From Tetradesmus obliquus (taxonomy: Eukaryota; Chlorophyta; Chlorophyceae; Sphaeropleales; Scenedesmaceae), in assembly GCA_030272155.1 (NCBI GenBank), contig CP126192.1, forward strand, positions 7,102,501 through 7,166,500: a stretch of 64,000 bases of DNA. The letters run 5' to 3'. Position numbers and translations under genes: made by a program. Shown piece after piece: positions 23,901 to 35,496 of the stretch. Within the stretch, counting starts at the first letter, position 1; the number at the start of each line of letters is the position of its first letter. A model generated the notes under the pieces. The model ran no database searches, was not told where the DNA came from, and worked only from the letters and a program-made list of their open reading frames with translations.

Positions 23901-26900
23901 GGGCGCACCTGCAGACACAAAAAGCGCGCCAGTGTCAGCGCTGCAGGCATGCCTATCAAGCAGCAGCACACCGGATTGAAAGAGAAACAAGTGCCGGCTG
24001 TGCACCTGTTGAGCATGACATGCAAAGCAGCGCGGATCTGCACATAACACAACTGCTTCCAAATGCCGCTACACAACGCTGCTGCGCGCACCTGCACCAT
24101 CTGAGGCGACACCACCACCTCCAGCAGCAGCAGCAGCAGTTGCATCACCAGCAGCAGCGGGCACACCTGCAGACACAAACAGCGCGCCAGTGTGCAGGCA
24201 TGCCTATCAAGCAGCAGCACACTGGATTGAAAGAGAAACAAGTGCCGGCTGTGCACCTGTTGAGAGCATGCCATGCAAAGCAGCGCGGATCTGCACATAA
24301 CACAACTGCTTCCCAATGCCACTACACAACGCTGCTGCGCGCACCTGCGCCATCTGAGGCGACGCCGCCACCTCCAGCAGCAGCAGCAGCAGCAGCAGCT
24401 GCATCACCAGCAGCAGCGGGCGCACCTGCAGACACAAACAGCGCGCCAGCGTCAGCGCTGCAGGCATGCCTACCAAGCAGCAGCACACCGGATTGAAAGA
24501 GAAACAAGTGCCGGCTGTGCACCTGTTGCGAGCATGTCATGCAAAGCAGCGCAGATCTGCACATAACACAACTGCTTCCAAATGCCGCTACACAACGCTG
24601 CTGCACGCACCTGCGCCATCTGACGCAACGCCGCCACCACAATCTTCAGCAGCAGCAGCAGCTGCATCACAAGCAGCAGCGGGCGCACCTGCAGACACAA
24701 ACAGCGCGCCAGTGTCAGTGCTGCAGGCATGCCTACCAAGCAGCAGCACACCGGGCTGAAAGAGAAACAAGTGCCGGCTGTGCACCTGTTGCGAGCATGC
24801 CATGCAAAGCAGCGCAGAATTGCACATCACACAAATGCTTCCAAATGCCGCTACACAACGCTGCTGCGCGCACCTGCGCCATCTGACGCGACGCCGCCAC
24901 CTCCATCTTCAGCAGCAGCAGCAGCTGCATCACCAGCACCTGCAGACACAAACAGCGCGCCAGCGTCATCGCTGCATGCATGCCTACCAAGCAGCAGCAC
25001 ACCGGGTTGAAAGAGAAACAAGTGCCGGCTGTGCACCTGTTGCGAGCATGCCATGCAAAGCAGCGCAGAATTGCACATCACACAAATGCTTATAAATGCC
25101 GCTACACGCTGCTGCGCGCACCTGCGGCATCTGAGGCAATGCTGTCATCTTCAGCAGCAGCAGCAGCAGCAGCGGCAGCAGCAGCAGCAGCAGCACCACC
25201 ACCAGCAGCCGCAGCAGCCGGCGCACCTGCAGAGACGGACACAACGCGCCAGCGTTAGCAATGCATTAGCGTGGAACAAGCACCAGCTGGAAGACTGAGC
25301 AGTGCATATCAAACCATGCAATCCAACATGCACGTTCAAAACGTGTTATGTACCTGTGGGCTGAGGTGGCGCAAGCCGCACTATGTCCGCCGTCAGTGGT
25401 TGCAGGAAGGCATCCATCACTGTGGGCTCTGTCGGGCCCTCGATCAGCACCGTGAGAGAATGCCACTCCGCCCATGCTGACGCGCCATCAGGAAGGCACT
25501 CGTACCTGCAGCCCGGCAACGGCAGTGGTGTTAGCATTGCGCCATGCCGACACACAGTTGTGGCTCCACAGAATGTTTATTTAGAGCGCTCTTCTCCAGC
25601 ATGCAAGCATCATTGTGTTTCATCAACTTCAGCCACACACAGCGCTAGTATTTATGGTTGCGACCCTGACATACCTCCACCAAATGCCGCCTGTGGACCA
25701 CTGTCTGTTCTTGAACGGCTGGAAGAAGTCGCCGCCCACTGCGATCACGCCATGGCCTGGTCCAGCTGCCGCACCACCTGTGGCTTTGTTAACGCGCTCC
25801 CATTCTGGTGAGGCCCAGAGGGAGCCAACCACCTTGGCCTTGGCGGTCCTGATGGCTACCACGAAGTCTGGGTCCATCATCAGCTCCTTGATGGACTCCT
25901 GTGGACGGATGTACCAAAACCTCTGCAAGCAAACAGTCACAATCATCAGGGCAGCAAGACACTGCTGCTGATTTGCTAGTCAGCCTCCCTAGGCGCTGGC
26001 GTTATGAAATGCCTGCGTAGAATCAGGCAAAATGCTAGCCCGTGTCCTGGACTGTTTCGCGTCAAGCGGCGTCATCAAGAGTGCACCATGATTAACTCAC
26101 ACAGCTGGAGGACTTATGGCCAGAGCATCTGCCGAGACACCACCAGCCCTGTCAAGCACCCTCCTGCTCACTCACCCTCACAGGCACCTCCTTGCCCAGC
26201 ACAATGTTGAAGCGCTTGCCTCCACACTTGCCGCAGCAGTCATGCCGGTGAGCCTTCCACTCGGAGTGCGGGGTAGGGGGCCAGCCGGTGCACCCCAGGA
26301 GGCAGGAGTGCCACTCGTACTTGCTGGCAGGCGCCACATCCAGCACCTTCTTCATCATGTACAGGCTCTTGGGGAGCGTGTGGTCCTGCAGCAGAAGACA
26401 ACAGAGCTTCACCACCGCATGCACGGCACCATGCCAGCAGTAACTGAGCCAACATAATCCGCGTGCACATCAATGTCGATACTGTTACTTACAGCTGTGC
26501 ATACCATATCAACAACACCAGCCAGCGCTAGCTAGCACCTGCACACATGCTGATATGTATGCCTTGCCTCACAATATACATGTCACGACAGCAAAGAGCA
26601 TTCCAATGCAGCAGCTCTCACCTGAGGCAGCGCAAACTCAGTCATGAAACCAAGGATGTCGTTGAAAGCCGCATTGGTCATGCTGTGCTCATTCCAGATG
26701 GAGATCAACTTGTAGACAGCATCCATGTTGTTGACACGTGCTCCTGGGAACAGCGGTTTGTCAGCATGCTCCTGCCACCAAGTGTGCTTGGGCAGGCAGC
26801 GTGGCATGTCCTCTGGCCTGGCGTAGTCCTTGGCAGTTATAGAGGGGTGATCCCAAAAAAAGCCAGAAGATGACATGCTGGCCCGAGCTGCAGACGCAGC

Positions 26901-28202
26901 AGCATCACCAGGAGTGGCAGCTGCTGCTGCTGCTGCAGCGCCATCACCAACAGCGGAGGCAGCAGCAGCGGCAGCAGCAGGAGTACGCATACCACCTGCT
27001 GCTCCAGCTTCACATGCACCACCCGTCACTGCTGCCCCGTCAGCAGCAGCTACTGTTGCATCACCAGCACCAGCCGCGGCAGCAGCAGCGGCAACAGCAG
27101 CTGCGGCATCTTGCCCGGGTTGATCGGCACCACCGGCTTCATCATCTCCCGCTGCCTCGTCTTCCTCAGGCTCACTGCTAACATCCAGGTCGTCCAGCTC
27201 CTGGAGATGCTGCTGCGCCAGCTGGCGCACCCACGCTTCCTGACCAGGTGTGAACTGCTGCTGCTGAATACCAGACTCCAGCTCTGACCCAAGGTCAACT
27301 TGCTGCAACTGCTCGTCGTCGTCGTCATCATCACTGCAGACTGCGCGAGCACCGAGCCTGACAGCCCCGGCTGCCACAGCAGCTGCGACCGCTGCGCGTG
27401 CTGCACGAATGTCGGCAGCAGCAGCTGCCACCACCTGCTCGCCAGCAGCTGCATGCACTGCTGCTGCAGCGGTTGCAGGGGTGCCATTGGCTGACACAGC
27501 TGCTGCTGCAGCAGCAGCAGCAGCAGCAGCAGCCTGAGCATCACCATCACCATCATCATCAGCAGCAGCCACATCAGCAGCCTGCTGCTGCAGCTGCTGC
27601 TCGTATGAGGCAGATCCGCCAGCGTCATCTCCAAGTGATCCACTTGCTGCAGGCGATGCTGCTGCTGGCGGCGGTGCTGGTGCTGCTGCTCCTGATGGTG
27701 GTGCTGGTGCTGCTGTTGCTGCGGTTTCTGCTGCGGCTGCTGCCGCTTCTGCTGCTTCTGCTGCTGCTGCTGCAGCTGCTGCTCCGGCTGCTGCTGCTGC
27801 AGTGTGCTGTCCGCCACTTGCAGCCTGCTGCAGCACACCTGCAACAGGAGGCAGGCAGCCCACATGATATGCCAGCAGGTGAGTGAATGTTCATGGAAAA
27901 TGGCGGGCAGGCAACTTCTTCTGGCCATGGGCCTGCAGGCCAGACAGCTGGCTGACAGCTGCAGGTGTCACTGCATCTGTGCATACGGTACCTGCGAGTT
28001 CCTGGCGCTCCGTGGCATCTGCTTGTGTGTTTGCAGGTTGACATTTTTCAGGCCCATGCTTTTTGTACCATGAGGAATAGCTGCAGTCTTCCCATTTGCG
28101 GCAGAGGGGGCATTGCCTCTCCACCGTCTCAGGTTGGAGCGTTGATGGACGCGTAGGCGCGTCGTGGTAAGCATTAGGACGTTTAACTTTGGTTTTAGGC
28201 AT
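20992..28202 (-). CDS. Tnp2-like transposase of the EnSpm/CACTA element
   Basis: Eight exons with agreeing phases: 28202-27992, 27838-26622, 26385 to about 26180, 25924-25675, 25505-25354, 23407-22872, 22561-22184 and 21897-20992, about 1,290 residues. Exon 1 has a zinc-finger-like CPLCRKW...HGPEKC. Exon 2 has a long Ala/Gln/acidic linker, then KLISIWNEHSMTNAAFNDIL. Exon 3 has LPKSLYMMKKVLDV and the Cys pairs EWHSCLLGC and CCGKCGGKRF. Exon 4 has GDFFQPFKNRQWS. Exon 6 has CPFCIMVGTK and FCHAFFLGVFKDFLEAIF. The order (small helical segment, Cys-rich finger, DGF-type motif, CPxC, HxxxLGVxKD) is that of Tnp2/Plavaka-type transposases. It is expected to cut and join at the CACTA ends. I did not assign the catalytic acidic residues. 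No internal break is seen. Confidence 0.8.
23690..25255. repeat. About six 250-270 bp tandem repeats in a transposase intron
   Basis: The phrase cagcagcacaccgg (or near) followed by gaaagagaaacaagtgccgg recurs at about 23700, 23960, 24210, 24480, 24740 and 24990. Units differ in length mainly through an internal CAG run and small deletions. The array fills most of the 1.9-kb intron between exons ending at 25354 and starting at 23407. Confidence 0.88.
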
Positions 28203-28527
28203 GTATCACTTCATCCGGGCAACCACTCAGCGGAGGTGGCCGTGAATGATACTGCAGGCCTGGCAGACCGAACTGCTGTCAGTGAAACCTGAACGGCCTT
28301 AAAATCTATGTTATTGTACTGAGCAATCTGGGAAACAGCCAATGCGTTGTCCGATCAACAACACATCGCTTGCACTGATGGTTACATGACACGGTAAGCA
28401 CTGTCGCGCATGTTGCCATAGTAAAGACGCTGGTTCAACTTCTAAAGCAATAATTTAATATTCAGCTGTACAGAGAACAGAGACCCCGCATGGTCTGACA
28501 AACCCTACAGCAGGCGTCCTTTAGAGC

Positions 28528-28537
28528 ATATATATGC
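28528..28537 (-). promoter_or_regulatory. Possible TATA box of the transposase gene
   Basis: The palindromic catatatatg lies about 325 bases upstream of the transposase ATG, between it and the right subterminal array. Position fits a promoter; no other support. Confidence 0.3.
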
Positions 28538-28617
28538 GGTGAGCTTGTATAAACACAGATTAAATACGTTGTAGGTTGCTTTCAGGCCATGTATCACAAG
28601 TCAACGCTCCAGCAGCA

Positions 28618-28725
28618 GCACATGTCCAGTCGCAAAGCGCACAGGACATGAGACTGGACCTGCACACCCACCAACTGGACACGATTTGGTGCGACTGGAC
28701 ATGCCTGGACATGCAGCTGGACATC
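28618..28725. repeat. Right subterminal TGTCCAG motif array
   Basis: About seven copies of TGTCCAG/CTGGACA in both orientations lie next to the right inverted repeat, mirroring the left end at lower density. Confidence 0.75.
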
Positions 28726-28740
28726 TCGGTGACCATAGTG
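28714..28740 (-). repeat. Right terminal inverted repeat of the CACTA element
   Basis: Ends ...GTGACCATAGTG on the plus strand. Inverted, it is CACTATGGTCACCGAGATGT followed by CCAGCTG, the partner of 11735-11761. Confidence 0.88.
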
Positions 28741-31100
28741 TCAGTGGGGCATGTCACGCAACTGTTGGCCCCTGCGCCGCTGTATCTGTTGCTGCCAGGG
28801 CACACTGAGCATGCGGCGTCTCCGGCTACTGCATATTTGCCCGGTTCGCACGCCACGCAGCGGAGAGTCCTTTGTTGGGACGAAGTGCCGGGTGCCGGTG
28901 CATAGCCATCTACACACATGCAGTTGTCTGTCCGAGCCCCTGGGTCGGTCACGCCTGTCAGCCCTAGGACTGTGGACACGGCGTTGACGTCCATGTCTTG
29001 ACAGGACCGGCAGGCGGTGTCCCTTGGATGGATGTAGGGCTGTGCAAAACCAAAACAGCGGGCGCCAGGACCCATCGCATCCAAGTATGAAACTGGACCA
29101 ACATGTCAGCGAATCGTGCATTAGCAAAAAAAGGCACACAACACAGCGTGTCAGCGGCTGCACCTACTGGCGAGTGGTGTTTGTACTACAAATTTGTACT
29201 GCAAACTAGTAGCGGGCCTTGAACATCACATCAGTTTATAAGCTGGTGCAATAGATGTCCCTCTTTTGAGCATAAAGCAAGAATTAGTATAAGTCAGAAG
29301 GTAAAGGAGGTTGAGTAAATGAGCAAGTGAGCACGAAGGGGAGGGATTGAATGAACGAGTGAGGAAGCATTACTGCATGCCAGAGTCCCAACCTTCGGCA
29401 GGAGCAGTTGAAGCAACGCTGCAATGTGTGCACAAGTGGTAGGCTACTAGAGGAGCTACATGCAGCACCATAGGTCACCTACAGTCAATTGCAGTATATT
29501 CAATGGACTTGAGCGTATGAGGGCCCATCAACACTAGCAAGTGTTGCTAGCAGCTAATGTTGATTTATTCATTTACAAGTATATGCACATGATCTCAACC
29601 ACTAACAAGCTGATAACTGCAAGGCCATGGCGTACCTAGGTTGAGTTCGTGGCCCATGCATCATGTGCATTTACTTGTACATGTGAGTTGACCAGCTGGT
29701 GCTGGTGATTGGCACCATTGCATGCAGTCACCATGGTTTACCATATGGTAAAGCCGGTCAACTCACATGCGCAGCCGATCATGAGGTTTGGGTCCGGAAC
29801 GTAACCTGCCTTGCAATAACAACCAGAGTGTGTAGTGCCGTCTGCACGCGTGATAGTTGTGTACTCCTTTGGATCTTGGCAAACAGCTCCTGCAACAAGG
29901 TGCACGGCAAACTTTGCATTCAATGCATTCGGAATGCGACGTTATAACTAATAAATTAATTCATGTGGTGACTGTAGTGGCTGTTGCGATTGTCGCATGG
30001 TGGCATGGCCAGACCATGTACTAGTCAGAACAAACATCGTGTGATAATTTTTGATAAACCATGTTTCAGCAAAGCTACTGAATCTGAATCTCAGTCAACT
30101 ACCGCTGGGCTTATGCCAAGAATGCCTAGCGCAAACCACCTGGAGGCTGATGCTAGCGCGCCATATTCGTATGATTGTTCACTGACATTGTTTATGAAGC
30201 CATGACCGGGTCGGGTGCTCACCGCGGGCTGTGCTGCACCATGTAGCGGGGGCACCCTGGCGGTGTGGTCACTAGCACAATTTATGCAACATCAAGTGTT
30301 GTACTTGCATCACTACAGTAAGAACTCGGTATTACCAGGCCTGAGACCATGCTCACCTGGGCATGAGCACGTAGGGTTTAGATTGCTGCCGCCGGTGTCG
30401 GCGGTACAGCCAGGGTTGCATTCACAACCTGTGTTGTCTGCTTTTGCTCGGCTGTTCTGCGAGCCTGCGCGGCTCACGTCGAATGTAGCAGAATGTATGG
30501 CTTTGGTGCAAGGCGCAGTCAGACAAAAAAAGCAACACCTAGCGCATCTTATGCATGCATCTTCATATGATCATTATGCAGCATGGTCAGACTGCCGTAT
30601 GTATGGTGCAAGGAGTTGGCATTAGCTGCTCGTGTTCCCACCGTTAAACTGCAACAACAGTTGAATGTGACATTAGCCTCAAAGCATGGGCCTGAAGCAG
30701 AAAAGCCGGCCTGCATATCCACTCACAAGTAAAGCAGTCGCTTGCCCCTGGCCCGCTGTATTGGTAGTAGCGCCTACATGGCTTGCATCTGGTGGAACCA
30801 GCTGCACCATAGGCCCTAGTGCCCGCCGGGCACATCTGGCATGCCAGGGTTTGAGCCGCCCAGGATGTGCCCAGCAGTGGCACACTGCCACTAGAGCACT
30901 GACAAGCGGTCTTGGCAGCGTTCGCCTCCGAGTTAGCTGGGCAAGTGGTGCAGCTAGATGCACCTTGTAGGCTGTATGTGTTGCCAGTGCACACTGCGGC
31001 AGAGCTCGGCAGCACACATGAGAGAAGAGCAAAGGGATATCAAGGTGTTACCGTAAGTGGGCCAGTAGCTGGTGGTGCCGCATTCGCGCTGGCAGTGGCA
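28741..31100 (-). pseudogene. Cys-rich EGF/GCC2-GCC3-like (ephrin-receptor-like) extracellular protein gene, cut by the CACTA element
   Basis: Likely exons on the minus strand: about 31100-31054 (ECHCQRECGTTSYW), about 31001-30733 (CTTCPANSEANAAKTACQC, then CQMCPAGTRAYGAAGSTRC), about 30433-30356 (CECNPGCTADTGGSNLNPTC), about 29888-29769 (YCKAGYVPDPN) and 29041-28741 (CMCVDGYAPAPGTSS, CVACEPGKYAVAGDAACSVC, GANSCVTCPTD). The spacing CxxC...GxY...G...C..C is that of ephrin-receptor-like/GCC2-GCC3 and EGF-like modules, found in secreted or cell-surface proteins of many algae. The last exon runs straight into the transposon's inverted repeat, so this allele should be truncated or fused. The 5' start is not identified; no signal peptide exon was found upstream. 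Confidence 0.65.
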
Positions 31101-31129
31101 CTCACTAGGTAAATGACTGCAATACTCTT

Positions 31130-32464
31130 TTATATATGATTCAGTGATGATTCAGTACAGTACACATACAACATATCTGATGAACACTAATGTCTGACTC
31201 GGGTGCCACAATGTTCGCGGGACGTGTGGCGCGCCTGTGACATTCTTTGTGGCACATCGCACGCAAAGCAGCAGCCTCGCATGCACGTAATCAAATCTAT
31301 TTCAAAACTTTCAGGACATTTAGCATGGTCTGGACTGGCGCTGTGCAATTTTGGATCACCACGTGATCATGTGCCATGCTGCAGCTGCAGCACTGTGAGC
31401 TGCAGTGGCACATACTCAGCTCGGATGCTGCTGTACAGCACACATGTACACGCACGTGTTGCACCTAATGATCAGTTGACCTAGATGAGCTACTTGCTGA
31501 TTGTGCAGCTCGTGTGCCTGAATGCGGCGGTGCTGACGGCGCCCGGCAAGTTAAACCTGGCAAATTTGCCAGAAGCACACCTCAATAGCGTCGAAATGCC
31601 GCTTTCTGAATCAGGCGTTACACAGCTGCAACTTTGGGGTACCCACACAGTACATGGCCTGGCCATCAGGCCTGGGCTGGACGCTCATGCGTGCAACCCT
31701 CACATGTGATGTGCATCCCCAAAAGTACATGTAAAATGACGAATTCTAGGCAAAGCCAGGATCCAAAGGACGCTGGTCATGCACCGCTGCGCACCACATG
31801 TAGCGGCTACATGCGGTGAAAGCTCATGGCACAGAGTGCAGCACATGCAATCACCGCAAACAGGCTGTAGCAGAGATGTGCCAACAACGCAGACAGCAAT
31901 GTGCCATGCCATGGCAACCATGATGGTTGCAGTACTGCATGCAGGTGCGCACCTGCTGGTATTGCATGCACAAGCTTAGCTGCACCACATCACGATGGCT
32001 GTACAACAGCACTGCAGCAACTTCTGGCAACGCTTCTCCTGCTGGCTAGAGCCAGCTGGCTATAGCTGCAGCCTCCAGAGAGGGCAACCTAGTAACTGTG
32101 ATTGAGGAATCACAACCAATAGTTGAAAAACCACAACTGCAGTGAATCAGCTGCAACTGCACCCCCACAACCCAGCCTTAAGCCTTCTTGCTGTGGGCTA
32201 GTGGCCATGTACTGTTGACAGCCGCACATGGCAAGGGTGCACACGGCACAACAGCGTCAACTGCTGCCACACCCCTTGGTGCAAGCCTGCACATGCACCT
32301 TCTACATGCTGTTGGGCACTCCCCGCATCACCAGGCATCAGACTGCACAGCCACAAGTATCCCAAAGCTTCCTTTGTTTCCAGCTGCACGAATAGGAATG
32401 CTGCAGCAGCAGCTGCCGGCTGCGTCCATGGCCCTGCAATGGCATGCACGGAGGCGGCGGCAGC

Positions 32465-32505
<41 letters not shown>

Positions 32506-33150
32506 TTTACACGGGTCAGGCAGACTGTTGACATGAATAATGTACTCAGCGGGACTAAGCACACAAGCCCGACGTGTCGCAGTGGGCTTTATCGAGCTGC
32601 AGGTGCTGCTGCTGTTTGTCGGCAGCCGCCTATTACAACACAGCACTAGCAGATGGTACTTGGAGGCAGCTTGCTGGGATCGGCCCTTACAGGAGCGCAA
32701 CAACCAGTACACAAAAGGGAACAGGCGCAATGCAGCACAACGCAACAGTGTGGCCGACATGTGCGTCGCCAGCAGACACTTGTGCGGAGACTCACCGTCA
32801 CAGCTAGGGCCGCTGCACACAAGCGACCATTGTCCAGCACATGCACAAAGTATGTGCTGCTGCATGCACAAATGGTGCTGCACACATCACATTGTCTCTT
32901 GCAGTTCCAAAGCAGGCCTGTGCATCATCAAATGCGAATGGCACTTCCCACTGCAACACACCAAATGGCAACAACATCACTTGGCACACTGTGTCATGCA
33001 GTACCTGCCCATCAGTGTTGCAGAGCTTACCATGGGCGCAGCAGCGGCGCGGTATATGTGCATTGATTCAGGCTGCTGCTATGCCTGTGAGTCGCCTGAT
33101 GCTGCAGCTGTCGGTCCTCTGTGCCTGTCATTTGCCTGCTGCTGTGCCGC
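31130..33150. other. Region without a recognised gene
   Basis: Only short ORFs occur. The best is 31485-31709 (+), whose start MSYLLIVQLVCLNAAVLT resembles a signal peptide but has no further support. A CAG tract lies near 32466-32505. A minus-strand TGTAA at 32505-32509 could end the KxDL gene transcript. The upstream part of the Cys-rich gene may also lie here. Confidence 0.4.
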
Positions 33151-33237
33151 TCAGTCCTCTTCTGCTGCCAGCTCCTGCTGTAGCTGCTTATACAGCTCTG
33201 GGTGAACCTCAGCCAGCTGCTGCTTTAGCTCCCTGTG

Positions 33238-33276
<39 letters not shown>

Positions 33277-34212
33277 AGCGACGGCGCAGCAGCAGCACCA
33301 ACGAAGTCAGCAGTAGTAGCAGCAGATACACCCAGCAGAAGCACTAGCATCCAGCAGAGGCATGTACCAAGGAGCACAACTGGGGCTGACTTGCATGCTT
33401 CGACTGCCAGCACACACACAGAAGCACTAGCATCCAGCAGAGGCATGTACCAAGGAGCACACACACAACATCTGCCTCCGTTGCTGCTGCTGCCGCTGCT
33501 GCCACTGGCGCTAAAGTTGCCACGCTGCCAGCTGCCTTTGCAGCACGTCCCAACCAAACATCACGATTCCGGTTGCACAGCACACAGTAAAGTGCAACAC
33601 AGCAGGGTGCCATCCTTGAGTAACAGCCCTAAGGCCTCACCTAATGCGTGCATATGTGTAGTCCAGGTCCTGCCGTATGCTGGTGAGGTGCTGCACTGCT
33701 GCCTGGCTGGCTGTCAGCTTCTGCTCCAGCTGCTGCTTCGCTGCTGCATTGAAGTCACGCAGCAGCGTCCTCCCCGCTTTGAGCTGCCTCAGCCTGCAGC
33801 AGCAGCAGCAGCAGCAGCAGCAGCCGGGTGTGTTGCTTTCAAGAGTGCTGTGGCAAGGTGTGCGGGCGCCTTGAGCTGCCTCAGCCTGCAGCAGCAGCAG
33901 CAGCAGCAGGAACCACGCTTGCAGGCCTGCTGTAGCAGTAACGCGTTCCTAGGACGCAGCAGCATACATGCATGATACCTGCAACTGATCAACTGTCTGG
34001 GGATGCAGCATGCTGGAAGATGCTGCTGCCATGTGATCAAGGCGAAGCTTCGCATCAGCACTACTGCAAGTGCTTGCTGATGGACTGTCAGCAGCAGGTG
34101 CTGCTCACGTGCTGGTCTGTGCTGCTTTGATTAGGTACAGGTCGGGCTTGGAGACCAGGCCCCGCATGGAATCCACAAGAGCTGCATCCACCTCGCTGTT
34201 GTCGTGCTCCAT
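33151..34212 (-). CDS. KXD1: KxDL-motif protein (KXD1/BORC-type), 137 aa
   Basis: Small coiled-coil protein. In animals KXD1 is a subunit of the BORC/BLOC-1-related complexes that position lysosomes, and plants have a homologue of similar size. Four exons: 34212-34109 (MEHDNSEVDAALVDSMRG), 34063-33979, 33783-33641 (LRDFNAAAKQQLEQKL, then SIRQDLDYTYARI with the KxDL-like RQDLDY) and 33232-33151 (ELKQQLAEVHPELYKQLQ). The joined length is 414 nt, exactly 138 codons with stop, and all phases agree. The pattern LxxFN...SIRQDLDYxxxRIR followed by LKxxLAxxxPE matches plant KxDL proteins. The third intron contains Gln/Ala-coding CAG tracts. The gene is divergent from the membrane-protein gene starting at 34576. 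Confidence 0.72.
33793..33900 (-). repeat. Duplicated acceptor side of KxDL exon 3
   Basis: The sequence around the exon-3 acceptor (gagctgcctcagcctgcag plus a CAG run) occurs twice, ending at about 33799 and about 33890. The upstream copy on the minus strand is an intronic decoy. Confidence 0.65.
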
Positions 34213-34575
34213 CTAACAGAGCTGTGTTCAGCAGGCGAGCTGCAGGGGTGCCAGTTCAAAAATAATTGTGCACAAGGTGGAACAAGGCAGTTTGGCGAAG
34301 CAGGAGTTCGCAACGGTATTGTTGAACTGCAAAAGCGTTCGCTCGGACGAGAGCGCTGGGTGATCCCAGTGTTTCTAAGAAAGCAGGACAACCAAACCGG
34401 TGCCAGCCAAAGCCCTGGTGTGACACCAGGCGAATCAGTGACAGGGACACCTGATCTGCTGCCAACGTTCTGCAACTGCGAAAGTTTTTTGCTTGATCGT
34501 CGACACTGCGACATACACGATGCTCTCGCTGCAACAACTCAACAGTTGAGGGACACCAGAACACAGCTGGCCACC
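34213..34575. promoter_or_regulatory. Shared divergent promoter region (KxDL gene / DUF7906-like gene)
   Basis: The two ATGs are 363 bases apart on opposite strands, so both promoters must lie here unless either gene has an undetected upstream exon. No TATA box or other motif was identified. Confidence 0.45.
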
Positions 34576-35088
34576 ATGGTTGAACAATTATGCGAGACAG
34601 ATCATATACCTCAACAAAACGAATGTATAGCAGGGATCCCCCGGCGATCACAGCACGCTCAACGGTCAGCAGCAGCACCAGCAGCAGCAGGCAGCAGCAG
34701 TTACTGGCTGGTTGCCAGCTGGTTGCTACTGCTATGCTTGCTCCCAGGCTCGAATGGCGTACACGTGCAAGTGTCTAAAAGCATGAAGGACCATTTAAGA
34801 CAGGTGAGTTACTTGCAGCAGCTGTGCATCACTCCACATGCCTGCAAAGGGCTTGCTGCATCCCGCACAGTCAGCAGCAGCAGCAGCAGTGGAAGCAAAG
34901 TGCTGAACACATGTCGTGTATGTGATGAAGTACCATGCAGCTGCAGGTGTGCAGCGCAAGCTTCATATTTAAGCAAACAGCATCAGCAGCTGCAGTAGCA
35001 TCGCAGCTCAGCACAGTCATGTGCTGCATGCTCCCTTTGTGTGAGCGCTTGGTTTAGTTGTGCTGCTGGACGTATTGTCTCATCAGCG

Positions 35089-35137
<49 letters not shown>

Positions 35138-35409
35138 AGTTTGTGACGGGCGTTCCAGCAGGCAAGGACTACTTGGGCCACATGTCAGATGCGCAGCGCA
35201 CTGCATGGAGTCACGATCTGGGTTACAGCATAAACGAGACACTGACGGCACTGAGTGAAGCACGCGTGCCTATCACAGTAGATGTGAAGCTGGTGGGCTT
35301 TGCAGGAGACGGGTGAGTCAAAGTAACATGTTACTAAGTTGTTGGTCTAACACCTTGTTGAACAGCAAGCGGTTTTGTCGGCCTGAGGCGCCTGGCACTA
35401 CGCATGCCA

Positions 35410-35444
<35 letters not shown>

Positions 35445-35456
35445 TAGGTGAAACGA

Positions 35457-35496
<40 letters not shown>

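Larger units (their letters stand above)
11735..28740 (-). mobile_element. EnSpm/CACTA DNA transposon, about 17.0 kb, apparently complete
   Basis: The ends are inverted repeats starting CACTATGGTCAC, matching 25 of the first 27 bases. Each is followed inward by a dense array of TGTCCAG/CTGGACA motifs. Short CACTA-type termini plus subterminal motif arrays are the hallmarks of this superfamily. Inside are a Tnp2-like transposase gene (28202-20992, minus), a second minus-strand gene (16400-12296), a 282-bp tandem array between them, and repeats within a transposase intron. Both genes lack obvious breaks by eye, so the element may be autonomous and young. The immediate flanks are tag (left) and tca (right), so the 3-bp target duplication expected of the superfamily is not visible. 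That is the main weakness of the boundary call, although the host reading frame appears to resume across the element. Confidence 0.82.

Noticed and set aside
23882-24496. 204-codon plus-strand ORF rich in Gln and His
   Set aside because: It lies in the intronic 250-270 bp repeat array of the transposase, and its frame follows CAG runs; no splice context supports it.
27398-27886. Leu/Gln-rich ORF opposite transposase exon 2
   Set aside because: It is the antisense reading of the Ala/Gln-coding CAG tracts. The minus-strand frame continues into conserved Tnp2 sequence, so that strand is the real one.
11732-28743. Three-base target-site duplication of the CACTA element
   Set aside because: The flanks are tag on the left and tca on the right. 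They do not match, so I do not report a duplication.
31485-31709. Possible small secreted protein (MSYLLIVQLVCLNAAV)
   Set aside because: The N-terminus resembles a signal peptide, but there is no homologue that I recognise, no spliced continuation and no conserved downstream part.
32540-33205. 221-codon plus-strand ORF
   Set aside because: No recognisable domain, Cys/Ser-rich low-complexity composition, and it overlaps the KxDL gene's last exon on the opposite strand.
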